Shown here: in pieces, positions 34,860-48,003 of the stretch | Numbering within the stretch: position 1 is the first letter of the stretch | How the letters are laid out: the number at the start of each line of letters is the position of its first letter | Assembly: GCF_030272615.1 (NCBI RefSeq) | Contig: NC_081410.1 | Coordinates: 221,703,415 to 221,767,414, forward strand | Reading direction: 5' to 3' | Source of the DNA: Cryptomeria japonica | Taxonomy: Eukaryota; Streptophyta; Pinopsida; Cupressales; Cupressaceae | DNA: 64,000 nucleotides | Notes under the pieces: generated by a model | Seen by the model: only the letters and a program-made list of their open reading frames with translations | What the model was told of the DNA's origin: nothing | Databases searched by the model: none | Made by a program: the position numbers and the translations under genes

Positions 34860-37598
34860 ATATACCAAATGCAAGCACCCGAGCCAAAATCCAGGAGGTC
34901 AAAGCAACATTTGTTAGGAAGGGACCAATTGGAGGATAAGTACAAGAATGTTGGGGACATACGGACAAAGGTGAGGGGCTATGAGCTATTCCTATTTCAT
35001 TATTTAAAAATTAATAAGGAAATACCCCTCTGCAACCCATGGTCAACTAACTTAGGAAAGCTAATTGTTCCTAATGTTTTTGTAAAATTGAAAGTTTTGG
35101 AGATCTTGGTTAGAAATTATGACTCAGTGGGAAGATTATTCGAGCCCTAGGAGGGGATGAATTCATAAGGTTTTCTGAAGGTACTATTAATGAAGTGTTC
35201 AATATGGAGTCTAGTTTTGACATGTCATTGTCTTTTGGAGAATTCAAAGATGAATACAGGCGAATGGGTACTGCATATTTGGGAGGGAGGTTGGACATTC
35301 ATAGGAAAGAGCCAGGTATTCTTACAGAATAGGATGGGCCGCCTTTCAACATTGACCATTTTAGACACTATTTGCAATATACTTACATGTCTTGCGGGCA
35401 ATTGGGAGGTGTGGAGGTTCCCGATTTAATGAACATTGGACCTATGGTCTTGGCCTCTAATATTTAGATGTATGAAACCAAGCCTTTCGATTATGCTTCC
35501 TACTAAATAAATAAACTACATGAGGGTTTTCTCGATCTCCAAGAAAATCCACGCCCTCATTTCAAAATTCTATTCATTGTTGATGCACATTGTGTTATTT
35601 TACAGATGATTTCAGGGAATGTGGCCCAAAGAACTAATTTTGCATACTAGAAACAAAGAAGGTGAAGAGCATCCAGTCCAGCTATGGACTTCTATTTGGG
35701 ACTCTCATTTCATGAGGTCCAATTATATTAAATTTGAGGAAAGGATAGTTAAGCCTATTTTCAGAATATATGGTGTCCCATGTGATTATTCTATTTCAGA
35801 TGAAATCAAATCTTTTTAAAGACCAAAAGAATTTGATAGCAGAAAGATAGTAGACCATAATTGAGGTGATTGGCTTGTAAACAAAGACTTCACATGCTTT
35901 TGAATTTATGGGTTTGAAGGAACCCCATATATGTTGCCAAAGTGTGTTCCTGATAGAATTGCCTATTTGGAAATCGTGAGGCAGTTGAGCATTTCCAATG
36001 TGAAACACTTTGGAGATATGCGTAAGCAATCTTTTCTACAAGGTACTCTTAGTTTTGGGGATTTTACAATTGTTTCTACAAAAGCCTATGAAATTATTGA
36101 TAGAAATTTGATAGAAGAATATAATTTGTTTGATCACTTTTCAAGAAAAAACTATGACCCAGAGGGGTATATTCATTCCTCCTAAATGAAGCAAAATCTA
36201 GGCGATTATCCTCATATAGGTTTGGAGGCAAAGCATGTATTTAGAAACATGGAGGAAGTGGAAGCCTAGGCTATCATCGATGATTTAAACAGGCAATTGG
36301 AAGAAAGAAGGAAAAAGCTAAGGGAGATGGACTCTGAGGAAGAAGAAGAAACTGCAGAAAATGAGTCTAAGGATGTTGAGGTTGTTTCCAGGTCACAAGA
36401 AAAGGAAGTAGAACAAACAAAAAATGAGGATGATCACATTGTGGCCACATTGAAAATTAACCAAGATGTGAGGTTGGAGGAGAATACAAATTTTGTGTCC
36501 GATGATGTATTTGTTAAATCGAAAGAATTTAAAACATTTCTTTACAAATTTAAAGGTAAAAGGTTGAGAGAGTCAATCCCTAATGTGACCCTTAAAAATG
36601 AGTCTGAATTGGTAAGGAGGTTAAGAGCAGACATTGATGCAAAATTGTCAACAATGACTCCTCAAAAGGGAAAACAATTATTAGCAGAGGTTGGAATAAT
36701 ATTTTTTTTAGGATGGGATATGAGTGCCTCATTTATCTTTGATAGTTTACTTCATTCTGAAAATAAAGATTTCAAATTGGATATTGAGGGAGAATAATGT
36801 TTTCATTGGTTCTAGATTTGACCAAGATGAAGAAGCTTTCTTGTTGTGGGTTTCTTACCCACCAAACAAAGGCAAAAAAGCATTGACGTTGACAAGGCAT
36901 TTGGTCACATTGTGAAGTAAAAAGTTGGTGAGATTGATCCTATCATCTTTGTAGACATTGGAGTGGATATTTAAAAGTTTAATAGAGAACAGGTGGCAAG
37001 AGTGGTCTGAGAGAGAGATCAATACAAAGCTATGTACGAAGAAGTCCTCAGAAGAGGTGGTTAGACTGTCCTTCTATTGCCTTCCCCACATAGCTCAAGA
37101 TGGAAGAAGAAGTGTGAATAATTAAAGCTGGAGAATCAAAGTATTCTCAAACAAATGCAAAATGTTAGATATGATACTTCTTCCTTGTTATTAAATAAAA
37201 GATTTGAAAAATTAAAGGGTTATCTAGAGGAATTCTGGACTATTTTCCAAAAGAACATGGATAATATTTTATCTCACAATAAGATCAAGAACAGGTTGGG
37301 TGTGAAGTTACATGAGAAAACTTTGGAAGGAACAAATGCAAAAGAGATTGATAAAATCAACAGGCTCTTGGCAAAACATGACAAATTTGATGCCCAATTG
37401 CAACATAATTTGATGAATGCAAGGACACGGTTAAACATGAAATTCCTGCATTAGTCGATTAGAGAGGGGAAATTAAGGATGAAGATAAATGGATTTTTGA
37501 ATGTCAAAGTCTTCTTAATGTTGCCCTTAATGCTTCCTAGATGGATGGGATTGATTTAAATAAGACCAAAGCACAAATGGAGCAGCTCGTCACTTTGG
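34860..37598 (+). pseudogene. Element E ORF1, main part: diverged homologue of the Tat/Ogre-like ORF1
   Basis: Continues the frame from 24102, with shifts near 35150 and 35600 and several stops; the pieces at 34857-35150, 35619-36797 and 37155-37454 share one frame. Homology with ORF1 of element D is visible in order: LGKLIVPNVFV against VGKLVVPGVFM, then EHPVQLWTSIWDSHFMRSNY, FRIYGVP, RPKEFDSRKIVDHN, IYGFEGTPYMLPKCVP and EIVRQLSISNV. The C-terminal half is acidic (EEEEETAENESKD), then TPQKGKQLLAEVGIIFFLGW, matching TPKKGREMVSKAGVLILLEW in D. Probably the ORF1 of an old Tat-like element whose gag-pol is not next to it. Confidence 0.75.
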
Positions 37599-37603
37599 AA
37601 ATC

Positions 37604-38400
37604 TATTAGAATCAATGATAGTCCCAAAGACACTGAGAGTGGGGGGGGGGGTGAATCAGTGTCTAACCAGTTAGCAGAATATTTAACCTTATTAAGAACT
37701 TTGTATCCCAAAACAGTGTACTGGTAAATAAGAATTAATGCAGCAAATAAGAATAATAGAGACAACATAGAGAACACACCATAACATAAGATATTAACGA
37801 GGAAACCCAGTGTGGGAAAACCTCGGTGGGATTTGTGACCCACAATATTCACTCACTAGTCAATGAATAAATATTACTTACAATGAGGGGCTTGCACATG
37901 TAGGAAGGCTTGTAGCCTAGATCTCACTGCTCAACTATAGAATGGAAGTCTCAATGACTTAAAAAATGGATTTTCAAAATCCAATACAATGTACTGCTTC
38001 AGATTAGCATCAACTATGCTAGGTTCAGTACCAGTTTAAGCTCAGTCTATTACCAAAACCTTTGTTGTCAACTATATCACCTTATACAAAAACATCATCT
38101 ATTCTCTCTCTCACTTCATATCAAAATGACCTATAAGATCTCATACATATATGAGTCTTTTACAATATGCCATGTCAGCTTTACAAGAGATAATTACATT
38201 ATAAAACAATAAACAAAAGTTTATTCCATGTCAACTTGAGTGCCAGTATGCATTGTTACCGTTGTCGGTGAAGTGCCTGCCGGTGGATGTAGAAGTCTAT
38301 TGCTGGTGTCGGTAACTGCCGGTGGGTTGCCAGGTGATTGCCAATTGGTTGCCATCAATGACAACATCAACTATTCTCATAAGAGTGTAGAATGCCAACA
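37604..38400 (-). mobile_element. Solo LTR of the element C family
   Basis: 797 bp, minus orientation. The minus strand runs TGTTGGCATTCTAC to TTGATTCTAATA. It matches 29725-30518 and is flanked by perfect 5-bp TSDs AAATC (37599-37603 and 38401-38405), so the internal region was lost by LTR-LTR recombination after insertion. An 11-G run at 37641-37651 is the complement of the family's poly-C block. Confidence 0.93.
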
Positions 38401-38499
38401 AAATCATTGCTCAAGATGTCATCTTTGATGTAGATACTGTCAAATTAGAGAATTATTTGGAGCATATTCAGAAGTGCAGTGAAGTTCAAGGCAGTTAGC
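38401..38499 (+). pseudogene. Element E ORF1, C-terminal piece (after the solo LTR)
   Basis: The frame resumes with IAQDVIFDVDTVKLENYLEH and IQKCSEV, ending at a TAG at 38497-38499. It is helical and charged, in keeping with the coiled-coil end of ORF1. No gag follows. Confidence 0.5.
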
Positions 38500-39934
38500 C
38501 CTTGTGTTTAATGATTCAAATTGTGGTTCGTTAAGAGCTTTATTTAATATGTTTTCTATGTCAGTTGTCAGTTAGGTTAGTTAGTTAGTTTGTAATTAGG
38601 TTTTAGTTAGTTTGAGTCTTAATAAAAGGGTATGCCCTTTCACTTTCAAATAGAATTCTCATTTATATATATGGAGAATTTCTTGAGAGAAGGGACAAAA
38701 GAAAAATTATTATCATCTTTGAAGACATTTTTAATGCAATACTTTGAGTTTTATTTTTTGAAAATGCTACACTGGTGAAGTATATTATCAGTTGATTCTC
38801 TCATGTTCTCTATTTTATATAAAGATCAGATGTTTTATTCATCTTTGATGACATCTATTTATTCAATCATTTGATTATTTCCTTGAGATCAATCTATTTT
38901 ATTTAGATTGGTTCAATGTGCTTTCTTATGTTTTTATGATTTGAAGTAAATTGCAGTTTGAGTATTAGTATGGAAGATTGGTTATCAAATTCCATTCTAT
39001 CCTGTTGGTCTTTCAAAGAAAATTTAAAAACAACAAGACTAACTATAACCTTTTACTTTGGTTATAATTCATATAGATGCCCTTGAAGTGATAGTCTTGT
39101 TCAAGAGCAAGTAAAAACTGTCCCTCGGGCTATACATAGAATCAATTAATTGAATCAATAAGAAGTCGGTAAGGGGTGAAGCAAATGGTTTGATTATGAT
39201 TTTGAAGTGGTTAATCAAGTATTTCCAAAAGTAAGATTTATATTTAGAATTTATCAATAAAAGAATTTATGTTTCAAGGCAGTTGTATGCAAGTAAATAA
39301 TTCATAATTTCCAACACTTGTTTGATTGTGATAAGAAGTGTAATTTGATAAATCTCTACATTTATCTGCCATCTGGAGAAGATAATGAAGTTTTAAATTC
39401 GCTATAGAAAAGCCTTAGGTTCAAGGTACAGGTTCACCCGCCTAGGTCTAGTGAAGCTTGAAGTGCAGGGGAACTTGATCAAAATGATTGTTCTCGTTTG
39501 TTGGCCAGAACTGATTTGAAACCACTAAGAGAAGTGGAAAAACTCTTTGGTTTCCAATCTATGGTTTTGGGAACCAGAAAAACCTTTATTTTTAATATTT
39601 ATTAAATTCATTTTGGATATTTAATAACAAAAAAAATGAAAGACAAAAATTATAAATTTCCTTACTGAATTATTTTTTAATGTACTTAATGAATGTTTGT
39701 AGTCTATGATCTAATAGAATCCACAACGGAAGGGATGTGAGAAACCGATCTATCAGAAAAAGAGATCTCTTTAAAATTGCGCTCTCATTTGAGTTGGACT
39801 ATTGTAATTGATATGCCACTTACCAACCACCTCTTAATCCTACACTTTACTTGGGAAGAGGACCTTTCATAGAATATTTCATATGACTGTTGTTCTTACA
39901 AGAGTTATATCCCATTTCTATATCACCCTTTTCT
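38500..39934. other. AT-rich region, no gene recognised
   Basis: Repeated GTTAGTTAGTTAGTTT words near 38574-38592 and a TAATAAAAGGG box near 38620 resemble the promoter part of a plant LTR, but no partner LTR is present. The minus-strand frame 39069-39257 is not like a known protein. Confidence 0.4.
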
Positions 39935-40361
39935 CTCATTCATGCCCACTCTATCTCTAACTCACTATCTCCACCTCCTCCTCTATATCTATATCTCTAC
40001 ATCTATACATCTCTTTCTTATTAACTCCATGAATCTTGCTCTATATTTCTCTCTCTCTATTGTCTCCTTCTCTCTTTTCTATCTCTTTGTATCCATATAT
40101 CTTTGGCTTTGTCTACCTCTCTCTCTCTATCTATATCTTTGTTTATATCACTCCCTCTCTCTCTATAGAATTAACTTCATCTCTCCCTCCATCTCTCGTA
40201 CTCTATATTTTTATCTCTATTTATCTCTCTCTCCCCTTACTCTATATCTTTATTATCTCTACCTCTCTCTTTTTTTTGGTCCATCTATCATGCTCTATAT
40301 CTCTTTCTCTCCATCTCTTTCTCACTCCTCTATATCTCTTTGTCTCCATCTCTCTCTAACT

Positions 40362-40415
<54 letters not shown>

Positions 40416-40775
40416 ATATATATATATATATCTCCCTCTCTCCCTATCCATCTTCCTCTCTCTATATTGGTCTATCTCCCCTTCTCCCCCTACTCTATCT
40501 ATCTATCTCCTTATATCTCACCATCTATATCTCTCTATCTCTCACTTCTACTATATCTCTCTAGCTTCCTATCTCTCTCTATCTTTATCTCCCCACATAC
40601 CTCTCCCTATATCTCCATCTATTTTTATCTCTCCCCCACTCTCTATATCTATATTTATTTATCTCTTCCATTTCTATCTATCCCTCTCTCCTCCATCTCA
40701 ACCTTTATCTTCTCACCCCATCTCTCTCTCACTCTTCTCAACTCTATTTCTCCCTCTCTATCTCTATTGCAAACA
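39935..40775. repeat. Polypyrimidine low-complexity tract with (TC)n and (TA)n
   Basis: About 840 bases almost wholly of short CT-rich words (TCTC, CTAT, CATCTC). A perfect (TC)n run of 49 bases is at 40365-40413 and a (TA)n run at 40415-40431. The 278-codon open frame across it (Ser, Leu, Tyr, Ile repeats) is a by-product of composition, not a gene. Confidence 0.93.
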
Positions 40776-42897
40776 TAACATGAGCTTGATTATCATTTTC
40801 AATCATCTTTGGATCCCTACAAGTGGATCCATAGTTGATTTAAAATTATCGCTTCTCCATTGAAACCTTTTTTGCACAAATAACATCATTTGTTGAAGGG
40901 CCCACTAATTAATCTCATGTACTACCCACATGTATGCAAAACAATACATAAAAAAATTCCTAATTAACCTTCGAAACCTTTTCAGTGTACCCATTGCCCA
41001 CTAAAAGTGCAATTTCTAGTCTTATATACATCTGATTTGAATGGCTTTGCACCTCATGAATGTTCATTCTTTTGCAAATTGACTATGTTGTATTCCCTAG
41101 TATTGACTTATGATTATTAATCTTGATTGTTATATATGATGATTAACTTTTAATGATTGTGTTGAGTTGCCATATCAAACTTAGTTGTTTTGATAGTTTG
41201 TATATAAACTTTTTTAAATTTGAACTCTTGAACCTTTTATATTCATTATATGATAGAGTTAACCAGTAGGAAAATTTGGTCATTATGCCTACTTGATAAA
41301 GTAGAATTTAATTGGGCCAATATGCACAAGATGAATAATTTAATAATAATTATGTACCTATATGGATCTCTCATATCTTACTTATTATGTTGTAACTTTC
41401 TATTATGATGTATTCCATCTTTATGTCGTATAATATTATGAAATGAGATATAGCTCATTTAAAATGATAAAACACATGTGCGTTTATTTCATGATGACAA
41501 TTATGTTGATCATGGCAATCTATCATATTGTGACATATAACATATCTCTAACACTCCATGCTACTAATGGTTAAGATATCATCATTTGGATATTTATCAT
41601 CCAACCCACCAATAAGTATGAGAATTAATATCGGGAACTAGACTTGAATGACATTAGAGACACATTATGAGTACTACATATTATATTTGTGAATTTTTTA
41701 TTCACTTATAATCTCTTTATTCACACATTATGACCTTGATTATAAAAGAGTGTATCCAAATTGATATAATTATACTTGTATATCCAAGATTAATGAAATG
41801 AGATATATACTTCACTCATAGATTTGTTGATCCATAATCAACATGAAAATTCTGCTAGACACTTCATTAGCATGAAGTTTTTGCTATACATACTTAAAAT
41901 ATGACATTACACATGTGGATAATTAACCACAACCACAATACAATTAAGAACATGGAATGCACAATTATTATGAACTCATTTGAAGCTAATGCTTCTATAC
42001 TCGTAATATATTAGAAAACTTACAAGTAAATAATGTAGAAGTTTTGGACAAAACTCGGCTAACGTGTGGGTAGAGTTTGTGAATTCTAACGGCTGGCAAT
42101 GCATGGTTACTCAGCTAACGCAACTCTTGCAGGTGGGCTTTTATTTTATTTGGCTATGGGTTCTACAAGTTTATGTTTGATTGGAAGTTTTAGGGCTTTG
42201 ATTATTAAGTATAAGGTTGTTATCCGTCAGTTGTTTGTGTGCATAGTTTCAAGGCACTTAAGATTTTTGTGGTAACTTGGTCTACTGTTCGTGTTCAAAT
42301 TTTTCAGGTCACTTAAGATTTTCATGGTAACTTGGTATGTGACATTGTATGCAATCTTTCACTTTCTAATGGTTATATGCATTCCTACATTCCTTGATTT
42401 TGGTATCTACTCTTTGCATTTTACATAAAGGGTATTTGTGGTGTAACACATTTTAAGTTTTCTTCTGTGAGAACATCTTTTTTTTGTTCCTGTGTTTTGG
42501 TGTTGTATTGGGCATTGAATATGTCTGTGAAGAGTATCAACCATTTGCAGGGTTTCTCCAGAGTTCCTCAACCATCTATTGCCTACTACCATGGATTCTT
42601 CTAGCATGGAGTTGGCTATGTCAACAAACTGTCAACTTGGTTTATTAATTTCAAATATTTATCATACAATTTTAAGAATTTGCCCCCTTGAATTTTTGTA
42701 AATTTGCAGTTTATTAATGTGGATTGTGCCTGCCATGGGATGAAATTGTTTACTCATTTTGCTAGGAACCAGGGTTCTAATTATTTTTTTATTTTGTCCA
42801 ATATCATGGCATTTACCTCAGGAGGAATTGAATCAAATAAATTGGGAAGCTGAAAAGGCCCTTTATTCAAATTGAAAATTTAGTTAGCAATTACATA
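40776..42897. other. AT-rich region, no gene recognised
   Basis: Very AT-rich up to about 42050, then slightly more mixed. No retroelement domain, LTR pair or long frame is seen on either strand. The minus-strand frame 42407-42607 has no recognisable motif. Confidence 0.45.
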
Positions 42898-43152
42898 CTA
42901 GATATAAAAGAAACACCACATGAGAAGGACATAATGAAAGTGATTTACCTTGTGGAAAACTAAATTAGAAAAAAACTCTAATAAATAATCTATTATCATC
43001 AATATACTAGTAAGATGCCCTCTAGGAAGAAAATCTAGACACCTTATAAAATTCAAACGTGTCCTCAATTCTCCAAGTAATTTTGTCTTACTTGTAACAT
43101 AGTGCATTCCATTCTCAAAGATCACTATGAACACCTTAAGGCACCCTCTCAC
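42898..43152 (-). pseudogene. Unidentified 84-codon reading frame
   Basis: Open from 43152 to 42898 on the minus strand. It reads GCLKVFIVIFENGMHYVTSK and LDFLPRGHLTSILMIIDYLL, a protein-like sequence richer in hydrophobic residues than the surrounding random frames. I do not recognise the family. It could be a piece of an old element or plain non-coding DNA. Confidence 0.2.
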
Positions 43153-43782
43153 TTACATAGAAGGTGTTAATTTAAGTGATCATAAGTAATAATAAAACTC
43201 ATAAATAAACAATACAAGCAAAAACACAAGACAACACACGTAGATTCCAGATTGGAGGAGAAACCCAACATTAAGTTCAGATCAAAGATTTCAATATAAT
43301 GTTTAGATTACATGAGTAGATATCAGATATACTTATCTGATTGGTGACTAATCACAGTCACTAACCGAAGTCTAATGTGAAACCCTCCTTTCAATGCCTA
43401 ATCCAACGGATGCAAATTTGACTGTTGAATGAGTTGTCCTCAATGAAACTGCCTGATTCACTTAAGTTGACTGCACTCACAATAATTCAAATGCACAGTT
43501 GATGGCACTTATAATCATCTCACTTCAACTATTTGCCTCCTTAAGTATTTTTTTAGATGACATGATGAGGGTAGTTTTGTTGATGCCATTTAGCATTTGC
43601 ACTCAACATCTTTTCCTGGGAGGGAGAGAAAGAGGGAGGGAGGTGTTAGTCTCAAATTTTGATTTCCATTCTATCCTTCCTGTAAGAAATAAATCAACGC
43701 TATCTGCATATGAAAAGATCAGGGAAATGGAACTCAAGAGTAACATATAACAAGGTTTGGAAACCTTCTACATTTTGAACTT
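43153..43782. other. Region without a recognised gene
   Basis: Holds AT-rich DNA with no domain. The left edge of the inverted element F fragment is at about 43783, where its homology with element D stops. Confidence 0.45.
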
Positions 43783-44556
43783 ATCCAAAGTTTAGGTGGG
43801 TATACCTTATGTGAATACTTTCAGACTTTAAAATTGAGATCCATAGTAAACCAATGCTAAAAAACCCATGGACTTCATCACATCAATGAAACTGAAACAC
43901 TAAAAGAAAAACTTGTATTCATTTTAGTATTGATCTTCAAGAAAAGATAGAAAGAAATCCTACAATCTGATACCAGTGCCTCATCGGGGCTACAAAGTCA
44001 CCTAAATCAAACAATAATTCTCAAAACAGAACACTCATATACATCTCATCATTTTTGGCTTTTATGAATCCCATACATGCCTAACATATATATAGATCCT
44101 CTCCCATTCAACTAAAATAATTCATCGGATTCATAGGAACAAACAATAGACTTGTTGACAGAAGTATTTCATGCATATTTAATCCCTCTCATGAAGAGAA
44201 AAGCCATAAATAACATCTACAAGATTGCCTTACAATCCATGTTCATTTGAACAACCCTAGATTATCCAAATGAAACCAGCAAACTAAAGAATGCACACAA
44301 GAAGACAAAGGAATTTTAGGCCTAAAACTTTGATCTGTATATTCATATTCATTCCCGAAAATATTACATAACTCAGAGCAATCTCCTTAAAACCAGAAAA
44401 AGGTCCTAAATATATTTTGCCAGAGTTTCTTTACAAAATTCTTATGATCCTTTTTCTAATAGTCTTGGTATCCATTTATAACATTATGGATGCATACAAG
44501 CTTCGGACAAACCTAAGAAAAGTTTGTTACAAAATGCAATTTTCTCTAAGAAATAG
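43783..44556 (-). other. Element F: ORF1-to-gag spacer, inverted copy
   Basis: Non-coding. On the minus strand it aligns with 53393-54176 of element D; shared words include AAGAATTTTGTAAAGAAACT and GGTATACCCACCT. Homology ends at TTTGGATAAG, close to where gag coding begins in D, so F lacks gag and pol. Confidence 0.8.
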
Positions 44557-47500
44557 TTACAAGTCCTTTTCAGTATCAATGGCCTCTTCAACTTATTGTC
44601 CCACTGCAACATCTTCTAACTGTTTGGGAACTTCTTCCTTTTGTCTGGCATATTTATCCTTCCATTCCTGGAACACGTCATCATTCGGTCAAGAGAAGTT
44701 GACAATATTTTTCTTCATTCGTTCTAGCCTTTTCTAAGTAAACCTTAATTGCCCAATTTCTGTTTCTATGAAACTATGATGTGATTTCACCTTTTCAATC
44801 TCTTCAATTGTTTTGACAAATAAGGATGTGTCATCAGTGTTAATGATTTCATTAACCCTTTTGGACAAGTTGTGATCCAGCTCTTCTAGCCATGTTTTCT
44901 CCTCTTTCAACTGAATTGGACCAACAAAACCTCCTGGAAACATCTCATACTTGTGATCAGAATATTCTTTTCTATATAGTTGGGCATTTCTTTTTACACC
45001 CACCCTTTCTTCTGAGAGTATATTCATCTCTCTTATGAATTCACTAGTGGACTTGAGATTGTCATTTGCCTCTGAATCTACATGGGATGAACACATGAGC
45101 TCTAATTCCTTACCTCTGGGCATCCACTTATTAAAAATTGGTTCCAAGGTGGTTTCATGCTCTCTTAATTTGGTTAGAATATTCAGAATCATCTTCATAG
45201 AAATTTGAATGATAGAGGGCCTAACTGAATCAACAAACTTCAAAATTGTAGCTTTTACCTTTTCCTCATATTTGCTTGCAAATAGGGTTTGGGCCTGTTT
45301 CAACTTCTCCAACTCATGTTGTACAATTTCAGCTAATTGGAAACTAGAAGTCATAGGATAAGGGGGATATTCTATGATAGGACTTGTAGGTGGAGGTCTT
45401 GCTGGAGAGGAGGTTATCATAAGAGTGGAGGATTCACCTTGATGGTGCTGACCTGCCAACTGACTCTGAAGTCTAGCAATAATACTATCTCTATTAGCTA
45501 CTCCTTCTTTGGCCTCATTGTAAGCCTTTAAGATTGTTTCCAATTTTAATTGGAGATTGGCCTTTTCTTTTGCCTCCTTTTCTGCCATTGCTACATTGAA
45601 CTTTGCAGTTTCCAAGACTATGCTTGCAGCTTCCACCACTCCCGTATCTTGGACTCTTTTTACAATCATGCCTCCTAGGAGAATAGAATCTGATAAATAT
45701 TTTCTTCTTTTACTTTCATCCTTCTTCAGTGACCACATGACTAAAGCAACATTATCTATGTTGAAGGTCACTCCTTCCATGGGTTTAGTTTCCTTTCTGA
45801 CTACTTCAAGTACCAAAGCATCAGCCATATCCCACTCAAGGAGGATTAAAACACCAGCTTTTGATACCATCTCTCTTCCCTTTTTAGGGGTAATGGTCTT
45901 GAACTCTTCAATTATCTCTTGTTTCACCTCTTCCTCTACCTGAGTTACATCTCTGTGAGGCTGCTCACTCTTCCTTTGTTCACATTTGGCTTTGAATTGT
46001 TCCATGTTTTGCTTCCATACAAACTACATGAAGGCCCCTATTGTAAAAAGGTTACTATCAGCCAGGAACTCCTCACTAGCTTGCTTGATAGTAAGGTCTA
46101 ACTCTTTACCCTTGAGCTCACCATCTGTCAAGTTCATTTCAGCACTAGGTGGCTCTTCTGGCATCCCCTCTTGTGTCTCCTCATATGTGTAGGTAATCTC
46201 CCTGAGACTCCCTAACTGTAACAACTATTCGGACACCGCCTGCTCATATCCTATGTGGATAGGGGACTAAGATGGAGAATACTAAGGCTCATTTGTCTGC
46301 ACTTCCTTCCCTACCCTTTGCCTTTTAGGGGAGTCTAGGATGTCAATGACATCCTCAATTTCTCTTTTTCCTCTTGAAGTGGAAGGCTCACCTATCATAG
46401 GCATCATTACACTATATCTTGATTTCTTGTGCATTACATAATCACCAGGTGGGATAGCCTTAGCAAAGGCAGGATTAGCTAGAACCAATTTAACCTTGTC
46501 AGGACCATTTCTCATTAAAGCCTCCCTCTTTTCTTTCAAAGTTTTCATGAGGTCTTCAAAATAAAGAATCAAGAATTTGATTTTCTCCTCGAAGGGATTG
46601 AAACTAGAAAGAGGGTCATAATTACTACCAAATTGATGAATAAAGTCAAGAGCCCTTTTATATGCAACCCACTTCTCTTTCCTTAGTTCTTGCTCATCCA
46701 AACTGAATTCATTCCTAGTTAGATCTTTAGGGAAATGAAATTGATGAGGCCTACCTTTACAAACTGCTCTTTTCCTAAACATGTTGTTGAAAAAGTCTTC
46801 AGGGTCTGCACATCTTGAAACGACAGTTGACAATCTATATGGTTTAAGGAATTCTTCAAAATACTTCCAGCCACCTTTAGTGATCACAAAATGATGTGCC
46901 ATGGTAATAGTTGGGAAAATAGTCCCTTTACCCCTATTTGCCAGCTCCGCCTCTTGTACACCTCCAATTTGCCTTAAGACTTCAACGATTCCTATCTTCA
47001 GTGGGACTTGATAAGGCAATAAATATGGAGTGCCTCTAAAACCATATACTCTGAAAACTATAGAAACAAGGTACAAATACATATCTGCCCAATTATGAAC
47101 AATCTTGATACCTTCTGCAAACTCCTTGGGCCTGAGGAATTCCAAGAGAGCCTTAGGAATCCTAGGGTTTTTTGTGCAAAAAAGAAATCTAATCTTAGAC
47201 ACAAAGCATCTGTCAAACTTTAGATAGATAGCATCCTCTCTGTCCCAGGACAAAACAGTACTCCAAAGTTGAACATGCATCTCTTCCTTATCTTTCACCT
47301 TGACCAAATCCATTTCTTTTGCAAAATAATCAGCACCCTTGAACAAAAACATGTGCATTAGAAGAGAATACCATCCAAACGGTCTATCCACCTTACCATT
47401 TTTTATCCCTACTAGCCCTGCATGAATCGCATAAGTAAGGTATGGTGCATAATCAAAAGTTATTGCTAGAGAGGGGTTTAGAATTTGTGCAATCATCAAC

Positions 47501-48003
47501 ATGTAATGGGTTGGCATGTTTTTCTCAGCATCTTCTCCAAAACTCTGACATAGTGCCCAATACATACCCTTAGCTCTTAGAGTAAACAAATTCAGGGAGA
47601 AGGGTTCCACTGTACTGGGGCCTACAACTATTAACCCTCCTATTTTAACAAATAACTCTTTCAATGGGCCACTCCAAAGGTGATCCCTTTGTGCATCATA
47701 AACCTGGGCCAGTGATTCAAAATCAATAGGTTCTAACAAATTTGAAGCTTCACTGAGCTTGAACACACTTCTGAATTCATCATCTTTAATTTCAATTAGG
47801 GCTGATCCTTTCACATTCCTGGTACATCTAGCTATAGGGTCATAATTTTGGGCAATCAGAGTCAACAAATCTATATCCATGAATACACCAGGGACTACAA
47901 GCTTCCCCACATCCAATTCCCATATGCTATTTAAAGGGGCAAGGGAATGTCTCTGAACAAAACCAACCTTGAATAATCCTAAACCTGACATCCCTATCTG
48001 TGG
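44557..48003 (-). pseudogene. Element F ORF1 (lacking the first ~53 codons): best-preserved copy
   Basis: One frame from the LTR junction at 48003 to a TAA at 44557-44559. It holds two long open pieces of 576 and 423 codons and about seven stops, several at positions where element D has CAA or CAG. The N-terminal ~530 residues look globular: LDVGKLVVPGVFMDIDLLTL, MYWALCQSFGEDAEKNMPTH, FRVYGFRGTPYLLPYQVP and GGWKYFEEFLKPYRL. A basic motif DSPKRQRVGKE (about 46300) could be a nuclear signal. The C-terminal part is acidic and coiled-coil-rich. No enzyme motif or zinc finger is seen. The position matches ORF1 of Ogre-type Tat elements, whose function is unknown. Confidence 0.82.

Noticed and set aside
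39942-40778. 278-codon open frame
   Set aside because: It is made of Ser/Leu/Tyr/Ile repeats produced by the CT-rich tract; low-complexity DNA lacks stops in this frame by composition.
44417-44737. 106-codon plus-strand frame
   Set aside because: Antisense to the C-terminus and spacer of the element F ORF1 copy; no motif of its own.
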